A stretch of DNA of 64,000 bases, from positions 1 to 64,000 of the forward strand of contig CAYGXJ010000002.1 of the NCBI GenBank assembly GCA_964353865.1. Direction: 5' to 3'. Source of the stretch: RBG-16-64-43 sp964353865 (lineage in GTDB: Bacteria; Chloroflexota; Anaerolineae; Anaerolineales; RBG-16-64-43). The notes below the pieces were generated by a model, which was not told the DNA's origin, ran no database searches, and saw nothing but the letters and a program-made list of their open reading frames with translations. Of the stretch, positions 54,226 through 62,869 are shown piece after piece (the stretch's first letter is position 1; every line of letters begins with the position of its first letter). Both the position numbers and the translations under genes were made by a program.

Positions 54226-55197
54226 TTAAGAGGACGGCATGCCGTCACCGGCCAGGCGCGCTTCCAGCGAGCGGAAGAGGCGCGCATTGATCAGAGCGAT
54301 CGATGCGTAATCCGCTACCGCCTCGAGCAAGGCCTGATCGTGCTGAGTGAAATCGCGCGGGCGCCGGTTGGCTACGGCGATGACCCCCAGCCCCTCGCCG
54401 CGGGTGCGAATGGGTGTAAGCAGCGCGGTCTGGCACGCCTGGCCGATCGCCAGGCGGCGCAGCCCGTCGCCTGACAGACGCATGCCCTCGCCCGAAACGA
54501 GAACCGAAGGCGAGAGCCCGTCATCCCAGGCCTGGCCCAGCCGCGCCACAATCGGCGTGGGCAGGCCGTGTTGCGCGCGCAGAACCAACTGGCCGCTGTC
54601 ATCCTCGCGCAGCATGAGCCAGCCCATGTCGGCTTCGGTGGCGAAGCGCGCGCCCTCCAGCAGACGCCCAGCCACCTGGTCCATCTGATCGAGCGAAGTG
54701 ATCGCTCGTCCAATGCCGTGCAGCAAAGTCAATTGCTTGACGCGCTGCTCGAGTTCCTGGTTGGTCTCGGCCAGACGCGAGGCCAGCGCCTCGCGTTCGC
54801 GGCGCAGTCGAGCCTCGACCAGCGCGCGCTCAACCGATGAGACCACTTCCGCCTCGCGCAAGGGTTTGCTCAAGTAATCGCGCGCGCCCAGGCGGAAGGC
54901 GCGCAAGGCCATGCTCTCCATGCCCACCGGCGCGGTGACAATGACCGGCGCCTCCAGCCCCTGGGCGCGCAACGTCACCAGCACGTCCTTGGCCGTCAGG
55001 CGCGGCAGGGTCAGGCTGGCGATGACCACATCCGGATGGAAGGTGACGATGCGCTGGATGGCGGTGGGGCCGTCGGCGGCGGTCGCGACCTGATAGCCCA
55101 TGGGCAAGAGCGTCTGCCGAGCGAGGCTGTCCAGAACGTCCGGATCCTCGTCGGCAATCAGGATCTTCTCCGCGCCGCTGTTCAATGAGGTTCCCAT
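54226..55197 (-). CDS. Receiver-GAF domain protein with degenerate receiver
   Basis: A 323-residue protein: receiver-like domain (8-125) followed by a coiled coil and a GAF domain (about 165-310). The acidic pair is kept (IADEDPD) and so is Lys in YLSKPLRE, but the phosphoacceptor place reads DVVIASLTLP, giving serine 61 where Asp is expected. It probably acts as a non-phosphorylated input partner of the kinase downstream. ATG 55197 is preferred; ATG 55239 would add 14 residues. Confidence 0.8.
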   Translation of the reverse strand: MGTSLNSGAEKILIADEDPDVLDSLARQTLLPMGYQVATAADGPTAIQRIVTFHPDVVIASLTLPRLTAKDVLVTLRAQGLEAPVIVTAPVGMESMALRAFRLGARDYLSKPLREAEVVSSVERALVEARLRREREALASRLAETNQELEQRVKQLTLLHGIGRAITSLDQMDQVAGRLLEGARFATEADMGWLMLREDDSGQLVLRAQHGLPTPIVARLGQAWDDGLSPSVLVSGEGMRLSGDGLRRLAIGQACQTALLTPIRTRGEGLGVIAVANRRPRDFTQHDQALLEAVADYASIALINARLFRSLEARLAGDGMPSS

Positions 55198-55416
55198 GGT
55201 GGGTAGCCCACTCCCCTCGGTGAGCCGTGCATGAGCCATGCCCGCGTTTGGCGCGGCGGGGGGCCGGGGTCTGGTGCGTCACCGCCGGCACGCACAGTGC
55301 CTGCCAGCGACCGCGTCATACTATAGCACAATTCGATGCGGCCAGCCCGTGAAACGCGCCTCTTCTTGACGCCACGCGTGAGGCGTTAGAGGATTGTAAG
55401 AACCCGATGAGCCGTA

Positions 55417-55446
55417 TTGACTTGCCGCCGGTCTCGTGACTAGAAT
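55417..55446 (+). promoter_or_regulatory. Sigma-A promoter of the dnaJ-like gene
   Basis: TTGACT, an 18-bp spacer, TAGAAT; 26 nt before the ATG at 55473. Confidence 0.7.
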
Positions 55447-55472
55447 CCTCATACGCCATCCTTCATGTGACC

Positions 55473-56417
55473 ATGGACTACCGCGACTACTATCAAGTCC
55501 TCGGCGTCTCGCGCGAATCGAGTGCCGGCGAAATCAAGAAAGCCTATCGCAAGCTGGCCCTCAAGTACCACCCCGATCGCAACCAGGGCCAGCGCGAGGC
55601 CGAAGAGCGCTTTAAGGAGATCAACGAGGCGTACGAGGTCCTCGGCGACCCCCAGAAGCGCGCCAAGTACGACCAGTTGGGCCACGCCTACAACGAATGG
55701 CAGCATGCCGGCGGCGCGCCGGGCGGATTCGACTGGGGCCAATGGGCGGGCGCCGCTCCCGGCGGCACGCGGGTGGAATTCAGCGACTTAGGCGAAGCGT
55801 TCGGCGACTTTTCGGATTTCTTCCGTGCCATCTTCGGCGACATGCCGCGCGGCACGTTCACCCAGGGCGGCTTCCAGCGCGGCGGCGGGTCGTTCGCGGC
55901 GCAGGGGCGCGACGCCCAAGCCACGGTCGAGATCAGTTTGGAGGACGCCTATCGTGGCACCTCGCGCCTGCTGCAACAGGATAGCCGCCGCCTCGAGGTG
56001 CGCATTCCGCCCGGCGCCCAGACGGGGACGCGCATTCGTCTGGCGGGTGAGGGTCCGCGGGTGCGCAACGCAGCGGCGGGCGACATTTATCTCGTCGTTC
56101 AGGTCAAGCCTCATCCTCGCTTCGAACGCCAGGGCGACGACTTGCACACCGAAATGGCCGTTGACCTTTACACCCTGGTGCTCGGGGGCGAGGTGTCGGT
56201 GTCCACCCTCGACGGGCGGCAGGTCTTGCTTTCCATCCCGCCCGAGACCCAGCCCGGCCAAACCTTCCGCCTCACCGGGTTGGGCATGCCTCGCCTGCGG
56301 TCGGGAAGTGAACAGGGCGATCTGTACGTGCGGGTGCGCGTGGAGTTGCCCACCCGCCTCGCGGCGGAGGAGAAGCGCCTGTTCGAAGAATTGGCGCGCC
56401 TGCGCCGAAAAGCTTGA
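55473..56417 (+). CDS. DnaJ-class chaperone without zinc finger (CbpA-like)
   Basis: A 314-residue J-domain protein. J domain 1-70 with KYHPDRN (HPD), a Gly/Phe-rich region (75-150), and the C-terminal substrate-binding fold (ATVEISLEDAYRGTSR, PPGAQTGTRIRLAGEG, IPPETQPGQTFRLTGLGMP). It lacks the CxxCxGxG zinc repeats of DnaJ, so it is of the CbpA/DjlA-type group B. It stimulates a DnaK; no dnaK or grpE is nearby. GTG 55467 is less likely. Confidence 0.92.
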   Translation: MDYRDYYQVLGVSRESSAGEIKKAYRKLALKYHPDRNQGQREAEERFKEINEAYEVLGDPQKRAKYDQLGHAYNEWQHAGGAPGGFDWGQWAGAAPGGTRVEFSDLGEAFGDFSDFFRAIFGDMPRGTFTQGGFQRGGGSFAAQGRDAQATVEISLEDAYRGTSRLLQQDSRRLEVRIPPGAQTGTRIRLAGEGPRVRNAAAGDIYLVVQVKPHPRFERQGDDLHTEMAVDLYTLVLGGEVSVSTLDGRQVLLSIPPETQPGQTFRLTGLGMPRLRSGSEQGDLYVRVRVELPTRLAAEEKRLFEELARLRRKA

Positions 56418-56469
56418 CCGGCCCTTGCCGGCGGCCTTCTCGCAGCGACACGTTGCCAGGGAGAGACGA

Positions 56470-57645
56470 ATGAAGCGATGGACGATGGTTGCTGTGGCCG
56501 GCGCCCTGCTGGCGTTGGCCTGTTCCAGTTTGCCACAGTTGACTCTGCCCGATCTTGCCACCTTGACGGTCGTGACGCCGCAGCCGCAGGTTGAAACCAC
56601 CTCGCGGCCGAACCTGCCGCCGCTGGCTCCGGCCGTTGGCCTGCCATCGGAATCGACCAGCAGCGTGTTGAGTGATCTCTATCAACAAGCGAATCCGGGT
56701 GTGGTCTCGCTGCGTGTGTTCACCGCGGAGGGCGGCGCGCTTGGATCTGGATTCGTGGTCGACAAGCAGGGACATATCGTCACCAATCTGCACGTGGTCG
56801 CGGGGGCCACCGGTTTGGAGGTGGACTTCCCCTCCGGGCAGATGGCGCACGGCAAGGTCATCGCTGAGGATCCAGATTCAGATCTGGCCGTGATCCAGGT
56901 GACCGTGCCCGACGCGGAGCTCGTGCCGCTCCCGTTGGGTGATTCCTCGACCCTACGGGTGGGCACACCGGTGGTAGCGATCGGAAACCCGTTCGGCCTC
57001 TCGAGCACCATGACCCTGGGCATCGTCTCCGGGTTGGGGCGCACACTCGATTCAGAACGTGCCTCACCCGGCGGGGGCGTCTTCTCCGCGGCCGATCTCA
57101 TCCAGACCGACGCCGCGGTCAACCCGGGCAACTCGGGCGGCCCGCTGCTCGATCTGCGAGGGTATGTGGTCGGAGTCAATCGTGCCATTCGCAGCACGTC
57201 GGTCACCACCTCGGGCGACGTCGTGAACTCGGGCGTGGGCTTTGCCATCTCGATCAACGTGGTGCGGCGCGTGCTGCCCTCGCTTATCGAAAAGGGCGCT
57301 TACGACTACCCTTACATCGGCATCACCGGCATGAGCGAGTTACACCTGGCCGAACAAGAAGCGCTCGGTCTGGCACAGAGCACCGGGGTCTACGTGCAGG
57401 AGGTGACGGCCGGCAGCCCGGCCGAACGGGCCGGTCTGCGTGCCGGGTCGCGGCCGACCACCCTCCCCGGGTTGCAGGCGGGCGGCGACCTGATCATCGC
57501 CGTCAACGACATACCTTTGCGCAACTTCGCCGGTCTACTTTCTTACCTGGTTCTCAATGCCTCACCGGGCGATACGGTGAAGCTCACCCTGCTGCGGGAT
57601 GGTCAACCGAAGGAGGTCAGCCTGACATTGGCCGCACGCCCCTAA
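56470..57645 (+). CDS. HtrA/DegP-like serine protease lipoprotein
   Basis: A 391-residue trypsin-like protease with a PDZ domain. Lipobox LLALAC with C18 suggests attachment to the outer face of the membrane. Catalytic triad H108 (VTNLHVVAG), D138 (DPDSDLAVI), S222 (VNPGNSGGPL). The PDZ domain fills residues about 275-385. It probably degrades or refolds damaged exported proteins. GGAGAGACGA precedes ATG 56470; the longer open frame overlaps the dnaJ-like gene. It is 52 nt from it and may share the promoter. Confidence 0.92.
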   Translation: MKRWTMVAVAGALLALACSSLPQLTLPDLATLTVVTPQPQVETTSRPNLPPLAPAVGLPSESTSSVLSDLYQQANPGVVSLRVFTAEGGALGSGFVVDKQGHIVTNLHVVAGATGLEVDFPSGQMAHGKVIAEDPDSDLAVIQVTVPDAELVPLPLGDSSTLRVGTPVVAIGNPFGLSSTMTLGIVSGLGRTLDSERASPGGGVFSAADLIQTDAAVNPGNSGGPLLDLRGYVVGVNRAIRSTSVTTSGDVVNSGVGFAISINVVRRVLPSLIEKGAYDYPYIGITGMSELHLAEQEALGLAQSTGVYVQEVTAGSPAERAGLRAGSRPTTLPGLQAGGDLIIAVNDIPLRNFAGLLSYLVLNASPGDTVKLTLLRDGQPKEVSLTLAARP

Positions 57646-57695
57646 GGTTTGGCCGGCATGGGCGGCCGGCGCACACAACTCATGAGGAGGCTGCA

Positions 57696-58802
57696 ATGCT
57701 CGGAGAGCAGGATCTCAAGAGTCTCCTGAAGTTCGACGCGGGACACCCCGTGCTGAGCGTCTACCTGAATATCGAGCCGGCGGAGCGCGCTGGAGAATCC
57801 GTGCGCCGCCGGTTGCGTGCTTTGCTGCGGCCCTTACCGCATGAGGCGGTCGCCGACATCCGAAATGTCGAGAGGTTCTTCGAGCACGAGTACGATGGGA
57901 GTGGCCGCGGCGCGGTGGTCTTCTCGTGCGCTCCGGCCGCATTCTTCCAGGCCTTCCTCTTCCAACTGCCGCTGCGCAGCCGCGCCCGCTGGCTGCCTCA
58001 GCCGTATGTCAAGCCGCTGGCCCACCTCCTGGATGCCTACGGAGGCTATGGCTTGGCGCGGGTCGACAAGCAGGGCGTGCAACTGTATGCCTATCATCTC
58101 GGAGAGATGGTCGCCTCGCAGGAAGTGACGGGCCAGGCGGTGCGGCGCACCAAGAGCGGCGGGGCCTCAGCCCTGGCCGGACAGCGCGGGGGCGTGGCCG
58201 GACAGTCGCACCACGAACAGGAAATCGAGCAGCGCAACTTGCGTGAGGCGGCCCAAGCCAGCGCGGCCTTCTTCCAGGGCCATCAGGTTCGGCGGATCCT
58301 GCTCGCCGGCACGGAGGAGACCCTGGCCCAGTTCCGGGCGGTGTTGCCCAAAACCTGGCATTCGCTGGTCGTCGGCAGCTTTTCGCCGGATCGCGATGCT
58401 GCACCGGCCGATTTGTTGGCGCGCGCGGTCGAGGTCGGCCGCGTGGCGGAGGCCGCACGCGAGGCGGGTCTGGTAGATAGCGCAGTCACTGCGGCGGCGA
58501 AGGGCAAGGCCGGCGCTACTGGGCTAGAGAACACGCTGCGTGCGCTGCACGACGGCCGCGTACTAACGCTGATGATTAGCGAGGGCTATCGCGCTCCGGG
58601 ATATGTCTGCACGGGGTGCGGCCTGATGTCGGCGCAGGATCTTGCGGCGTGCCCCTACTGTGGAAGGAAAGCTGCGGCCATCGAAGATGCCGTGGAGCTA
58701 GCGGTGCAGAAGGCGATGCGCAGCACGGTGGAGGTCGAGGTCATCAGCGGCAGCCCGCGCCTCGAGCAGGCGGGCCGCATCGCTGCGATCCTCCGCTACT
58801 GA
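57696..58802 (+). CDS. Bacterial eRF1-like protein (baeRF/VLRF1 type) with GGA motif
   Basis: A 368-residue protein of the bacterial archaeo-eukaryotic release-factor group. Around residues 152-160 the order TKSGGASAL aligns with the eRF1 GGQ loop (HGRGGQSAL), with glutamine replaced by alanine at 157. The C-terminal zinc ribbon uses C305, C308, C319 and C322 (CTGCG...CPYCG), as in the L7Ae-like domain of eRF1 relatives. Related Vms1/ANKZF1 proteins release peptidyl-tRNA from stalled ribosomes; activity here is inferred. GAGGAGG lies upstream of the ATG. Confidence 0.75.
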   Translation: MLGEQDLKSLLKFDAGHPVLSVYLNIEPAERAGESVRRRLRALLRPLPHEAVADIRNVERFFEHEYDGSGRGAVVFSCAPAAFFQAFLFQLPLRSRARWLPQPYVKPLAHLLDAYGGYGLARVDKQGVQLYAYHLGEMVASQEVTGQAVRRTKSGGASALAGQRGGVAGQSHHEQEIEQRNLREAAQASAAFFQGHQVRRILLAGTEETLAQFRAVLPKTWHSLVVGSFSPDRDAAPADLLARAVEVGRVAEAAREAGLVDSAVTAAAKGKAGATGLENTLRALHDGRVLTLMISEGYRAPGYVCTGCGLMSAQDLAACPYCGRKAAAIEDAVELAVQKAMRSTVEVEVISGSPRLEQAGRIAAILRY

Positions 58803-58831
58803 GGACACCGGCCGGGCCGGCGGCCGTTGGA

Positions 58832-58837
58832 TATAAT
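58832..58837 (+). promoter_or_regulatory. -10 box of the first L,D-transpeptidase gene
   Basis: TATAAT lies 24 nt before ATG 58862, with GAGGCGAG in between as Shine-Dalgarno. Confidence 0.5.
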
Positions 58838-58861
58838 CATCGGTCTCGAGGCGAGACACAT

Positions 58862-60016
58862 ATGCGGGTGATGGGGCTCACATTGACCGTCATAGCCTTG
58901 GCCCTGCTCGCGCCGCAGGTGACGCGGGCCGAGGCGCTTCCGCCTGCCTCCGACTCGGGCGAGGTGTGCACGGTAGGTTATCAGATGTATCGCCCGGCCG
59001 ACTGTCCGGCCAACGGGCCGGGCTCGCGCGCCGTGCACTACTGGGAGATGGGCCTGCTTCCGGCCCGGCCGCTGCCCGCCGCCTCGCCAGACCCGGCGCT
59101 GGCCGCGCCGGACTTCGGTTTTGCCCGCGTCTCCAAGGACAGCGAGCTCCATCTTTACCCCAGCGTGGCAGATGCCGCCAGTGATAACCGGGCGGTCGTC
59201 AAGTTCCCCGGATTCGTCTTTATCAGCTATCAGGACGTGGTCGAGCGCGAGGGCGAACGCTTCTACATTACCGGCGGCTCGGAGATCGTGCGCCGCGACG
59301 ACGCCGCACCCATCAGCGTTCATCGCTACCAGGGTTTGCTCTTCGATGCCACGCCTCTCCGGCCTTTTGGCTGGATTGTCGAGAGCGCCAACCCGCGCAG
59401 CGCGCCGGGGTCGAAGGGCGTGGAATTGCGCACATGGCTGCCGCGCTACACCGTGATCCAGGTCTACGACACGCGCCAGGTCGACGGCCTGAACTGGTAC
59501 ATGATCGGAGTGGAGCAATGGGTGGATCAGAGAAAGGTCGGCCTGGTCGAGCCCAGCGCCGTCCCGCCTGCCGAGGTGCCCATCGGCATGCGCTGGATCA
59601 CGATCAACCTGTTCGAACAGACATTGGCCGCCTATGATAGCGGACGGCTTGTGTTTGCGACGCTGGTGGCCAGCGGCATACCCCCGTGGCATACCCGCCC
59701 GGGCACCTTCCAGGTCTTCAAGAAGGTCGATCGCCAGCCAATGAGCGGCTCGTTTGCCGCCGATCGCTCGGACTACTACTACCTGCAAGATGTGCCCTGG
59801 GTGCTGTACTTCGACCGGGCGCGCGCGCTCCACGGCACCTACTGGCACGATGGCTTCGGCTATAAGCGTTCGCACGGCTGCGTCAACATGTCGATCGGCG
59901 ACGCACGCTGGATCTACGAGTGGGCCGACCTGGGCACGTGGGTCTACGTCACCGACCCCTCCGGGCAGACCCCCAGCGACGCGGCGACGTATGCCAACGA
60001 TGCTGGCGGCCCGTGA
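58862..60016 (+). CDS. L,D-transpeptidase (YkuD), first copy
   Basis: A 384-residue secreted enzyme: signal peptide 1-23 (LTVIALALLAPQVTRAEA), an N-terminal region with two SH3-like or repeat segments, and a C-terminal YkuD domain with HGTYWHDGFGYKRSHGCVNM; nucleophile C340. It makes 3-3 cross-links or attaches proteins in peptidoglycan. It is distinct from the two later copies in lacking a TP linker. It starts 60 nt after the eRF1-like gene. Confidence 0.9.
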   Translation: MRVMGLTLTVIALALLAPQVTRAEALPPASDSGEVCTVGYQMYRPADCPANGPGSRAVHYWEMGLLPARPLPAASPDPALAAPDFGFARVSKDSELHLYPSVADAASDNRAVVKFPGFVFISYQDVVEREGERFYITGGSEIVRRDDAAPISVHRYQGLLFDATPLRPFGWIVESANPRSAPGSKGVELRTWLPRYTVIQVYDTRQVDGLNWYMIGVEQWVDQRKVGLVEPSAVPPAEVPIGMRWITINLFEQTLAAYDSGRLVFATLVASGIPPWHTRPGTFQVFKKVDRQPMSGSFAADRSDYYYLQDVPWVLYFDRARALHGTYWHDGFGYKRSHGCVNMSIGDARWIYEWADLGTWVYVTDPSGQTPSDAATYANDAGGP

Positions 60017-60153
60017 GGCCTGCCGCCTCTAGCAATCGCCCAACGGGGGATTGTGGGCGCCCCACCGGTATGTTGAAATCATCATCAAGGGATGGCACCC
60101 GCCCTCCGTAAGGCCGCGTCGCCTCACGAGCGCCGTTCAACTTAGGGGGACTC

Positions 60154-60540
60154 ATGCCTGGACTCAACCGAATCCAACTCATTGGCCGTCTGGGCCGGGA
60201 CCCGGAATCCCGGACCACGACAGGCAACCGCCGCGGGGCAACCTTGTCGCTAGCGGTCGACCACCGCTGGAAGACGGACGGCGGCGAGTCGAAGGAAGCG
60301 AGCGACTGGTTCACGGTCGATGCCCGGGGCCGTCTGGGTGAAATATGCCAGAAATACCCGGCCCAAGGGCGTCTGATCTTCGTTGATGGGAGAGTGCAGG
60401 CCGACCGCTGGCAGGACGACAAGGGCGAGACGCACTACCGCACGAAGGTCGCGGCCGCCAATATGCAGATTCTCGACCGCAAGCCCGGTGAGCCGGAAGG
60501 CGCGGAAGCCGATGAGGAAACCGTCGCCGCGACCGCCTGA
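60154..60540 (+). CDS. ssb: Single-stranded DNA-binding protein
   Basis: A 128-residue OB-fold SSB: NRIQLIGRLGRDPESRTT, WFTVDARGRLGE and GRLIFVDGRVQADRWQDDKG. The tail is acidic (GEPEGAEADEETVAATA) but ends without the DDDIPF-like tip that recruits repair and replication proteins. A second, tip-bearing SSB may therefore exist elsewhere. It has its own terminator. Confidence 0.9.
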   Translation: MPGLNRIQLIGRLGRDPESRTTTGNRRGATLSLAVDHRWKTDGGESKEASDWFTVDARGRLGEICQKYPAQGRLIFVDGRVQADRWQDDKGETHYRTKVAAANMQILDRKPGEPEGAEADEETVAATA

Positions 60541-60571
60541 GCTCACACAACATTGGCCATCCACCCAGGGC

Positions 60572-60602
60572 AGGGCTGACCCGTAGGGGGCAGCCCTTTC
60601 TC
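60572..60602 (+). terminator. Terminator of ssb
   Basis: AGGGCTG pairs with CAGCCCT, with an inner CCC/GGG and one mismatch, followed by TTCTCC, 32 nt after the stop. Confidence 0.7.
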
Positions 60603-60782
60603 CTAAGCAGGCGTGAAAGCGCGCGCCTCTGGGGCGTGCGGTTCCGCTGTCACGACCAGCGGCACTGGCCGGAGAGAAATGCGGTTTCATCGTCGACTTG
60701 CTGCGCGGGAGCTCCCACGGCTGGCGATGCGACTCTCCCTTCCGCGGCATTGTGTGTGGATGCCGTGGACTCGCGGTCGACT

Positions 60783-60802
60783 GCAATGCATGCTATGCCC
60801 TC
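60783..60802 (+). repeat. Short dispersed repeat, GCATGC family, copy C
   Basis: It reads GCAATGCATGCTATGCCCTC, matching the last 15 bases of copies A and B exactly (GCATGCTATGCCCTC). Confidence 0.7.
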
Positions 60803-60995
60803 GACGGTCCTCAGCTCTTGATCTGCTGAGCGTGTCACAATCGGAAGGGCGACACCGCGCGAACGTCCATCTACGCCAAACACTCACGCCACAGGTGGTG
60901 CCAACCAGCGCCGAGACCCCCACCTGTCTCGAGGGAAGAGGGCGAGCGCGGATACTCAGTCTTGCCTCGGTAAGGCGAAAGCAATACGGGTCACC

Positions 60996-61023
60996 TTGTC
61001 AAAGCCCGGATTTCGGGTACCAT
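60996..61023 (+). promoter_or_regulatory. Promoter of the amidase gene, leaderless type
   Basis: TTGTCA, a 16-bp spacer, TACCAT; the -10 ends 6 nt before ATG 61030, where the transcript would start. No Shine-Dalgarno fits between them. Confidence 0.55.
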
Positions 61024-61029
61024 ACGGGC

Positions 61030-61806
61030 ATGCAATCCCCGAATGCTGCTGCGAACGGGACGGGACCTCGCGCCCCGGCCGCGAGTCGTTATGTGGCCTG
61101 GACGATGGGATTGGCGCTCGTGCTGGCCACGGGTTTTGTCACGTTCGCGCCCTCCACCTTGTCGCCCGAAGTGTTGCGGGCCTCGCTGGCCCGGCTGGTG
61201 CGCCCGACCAGCGCCCCTGGCGCGGCCAGGGCGGGCCTTTCACTCAACCGCCACATCGGCCTGGTGGCTGGCCACTTCGGAAACGACTCGGGCGCGGTGT
61301 GCGCCGACGGCCTGACCGAAGCGGCGGTCAACAAAGACATCGCCGATCGAGTGCTCACGATTCTCCAGCGGCAGGGTTATCAAGTGGACCTGCTGCAGGA
61401 GTTCGACGAGAAGCTCAAGGACTATCGGGCGCTTGCGCTCGTCTCAATCCACGCTGACTCGTGTGAGTTCATCAACGATCAGGCCACCGGGTTTAAGGTT
61501 GCGGCCTCATCTGCCGGGACCGCACCGGAGGATTCGCAGCACTTGCTCACCTGCCTGGTCTCGCGCTACGCGGCGCGCACCGACCTGCCTTTTCATGCGG
61601 GCAGCATCACCCGCGACATGAACTCGTATCACAGCTTCAGCGAAATCGATAGAAACACCCCGGCCGCGATTGTCGAAACCGGATTCCTGTATCTCGACAG
61701 GAGCTTCCTCACCCAGCATGCCGACCAGGTGAGCTTGGGCATTGCCGAGGGTGTGCTGTGCTTTGTGCGTAACGAACCTTTGCAGGCCGAGCCGGTGACG
61801 CCGTGA
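61030..61806 (+). CDS. N-acetylmuramoyl-L-alanine amidase, membrane-anchored
   Basis: A 258-residue Amidase_3-type zinc enzyme with one N-terminal membrane segment (about 20-40). Zinc site: IGLVAGHFGNDSGAVC (His), a Glu in LTEAAVN and a second His in VSIHADSC; the C-terminal glutamate is in AAIVETGFL. It cuts the amide between muramic acid and stem peptide. Its stop overlaps the next gene by GTGA, so they are one unit with the next L,D-transpeptidase. Confidence 0.87.
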   Translation: MQSPNAAANGTGPRAPAASRYVAWTMGLALVLATGFVTFAPSTLSPEVLRASLARLVRPTSAPGAARAGLSLNRHIGLVAGHFGNDSGAVCADGLTEAAVNKDIADRVLTILQRQGYQVDLLQEFDEKLKDYRALALVSIHADSCEFINDQATGFKVAASSAGTAPEDSQHLLTCLVSRYAARTDLPFHAGSITRDMNSYHSFSEIDRNTPAAIVETGFLYLDRSFLTQHADQVSLGIAEGVLCFVRNEPLQAEPVTP

Positions 61807-62858
61807 GCCTTCCTTCGGCGAACTTGAAGGACGCCGTGTCGTTGGCGGCCGAGGCGCGCGCAGCTTTGGCGCACAGTGATCGCTCGGCAGCCCGCCGCCT
61901 GGCGTTTGCCGCGCTGCGCAGCGATCCGGCCTGTGAACTGGCCTGGATGGTCCTGGCCGCGCTGGCATCTCCCGCACAGCGCACGGCCTACCTCAAGCAC
62001 GCGCTAGCCCTTAATCCGCACAGCCAGGCGATTCAATCCGCGCTGACGTCTCTGGCGTCGCTCCCGCCGTCACCACCTAAGATGAGGGAGGAGAGCACGG
62101 CCGGCGCGCCGCCCGCCTCCGCCACGCAGCCGCTGCGTGTTGCGCCGCAAACTGTGCCCGATCGTCGCATGGCCTCGACGACGGAGACTCGCCCGAGCAA
62201 ACCCCGCCGCCGCATCGGCTGGGGTTGGGCCGCCACGGGCGTGCTGCTCTCGTGCATGTTGGTGGCCACGGCCACCGCCTTTGCTCGTGCGGCCAGCGCC
62301 GCCCAGAACCCGATGGTCTTCGGCGAGATCGAGAAAGACCGCGGCACGGCCACGCCCACGTTTACCGCCACCTTCACACCAACAGTCACGCCCTCATTTA
62401 CCCCGTCACCCACACCGACCTTCACGCCCTCGCCCACGTCGACCCCGCGGCCCACCTCCACGCCTCTGCCGCCGATCAACTACGATCTGCCGCCCTCTAC
62501 CGGCGGCGTGCGCTGGATCGACGTCGATCTGTCATCGCAGCGCGTGTTCGCCTTCGAGGGCGATACGATCGTGCGGACGTTCGTCGTCTCGACCGGCACG
62601 TCCGCGCATCCGACCGTGGTCGGACGCTTCCGCATATACGTCAAGTACCGCTACGACGACATGGCCGGGCCGGGGTACTACCTGCCGAATGTGCCCTACA
62701 CGATGTACTTCTATCAGGGCTATTCGCTGCACGGCACCTACTGGCACAACAACTTCGGCCACCCGATGAGCCATGGCTGCGTCAACATGCGTACCTCCGA
62801 CGCCGGCTGGCTCTTCGATTTTGCCTCAGTGGGCACGCTGGTCAACGTCCACCCCTAG
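61803..62858 (+). CDS. L,D-transpeptidase with TPR-like N-terminus and TP-rich linker
   Basis: A 351-residue protein: helical-repeat N-terminus (1-90, cytosolic), one membrane segment (about 141-163), a TP/TF-rich linker (180-225), then a YkuD domain with HGTYWHNNFGHPMSHGCVNM and C326 as nucleophile. GTG 61803 overlaps the amidase stop. The low-complexity linker likely spans the wall. Confidence 0.88.
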   Translation: MSLPSANLKDAVSLAAEARAALAHSDRSAARRLAFAALRSDPACELAWMVLAALASPAQRTAYLKHALALNPHSQAIQSALTSLASLPPSPPKMREESTAGAPPASATQPLRVAPQTVPDRRMASTTETRPSKPRRRIGWGWAATGVLLSCMLVATATAFARAASAAQNPMVFGEIEKDRGTATPTFTATFTPTVTPSFTPSPTPTFTPSPTSTPRPTSTPLPPINYDLPPSTGGVRWIDVDLSSQRVFAFEGDTIVRTFVVSTGTSAHPTVVGRFRIYVKYRYDDMAGPGYYLPNVPYTMYFYQGYSLHGTYWHNNFGHPMSHGCVNMRTSDAGWLFDFASVGTLVNVHP

Positions 62859-62869
62859 GGCCTCCGGAA

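Larger units (their letters stand above)
60603..61029. other. Gene-free region with GCATGC-family repeat
   Basis: No convincing gene is seen in 427 bp; the open frame through it is an upstream extension of the amidase. Copy C of the GCATGC repeat is at 60783-60802 and the amidase promoter at the end. Confidence 0.7.
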
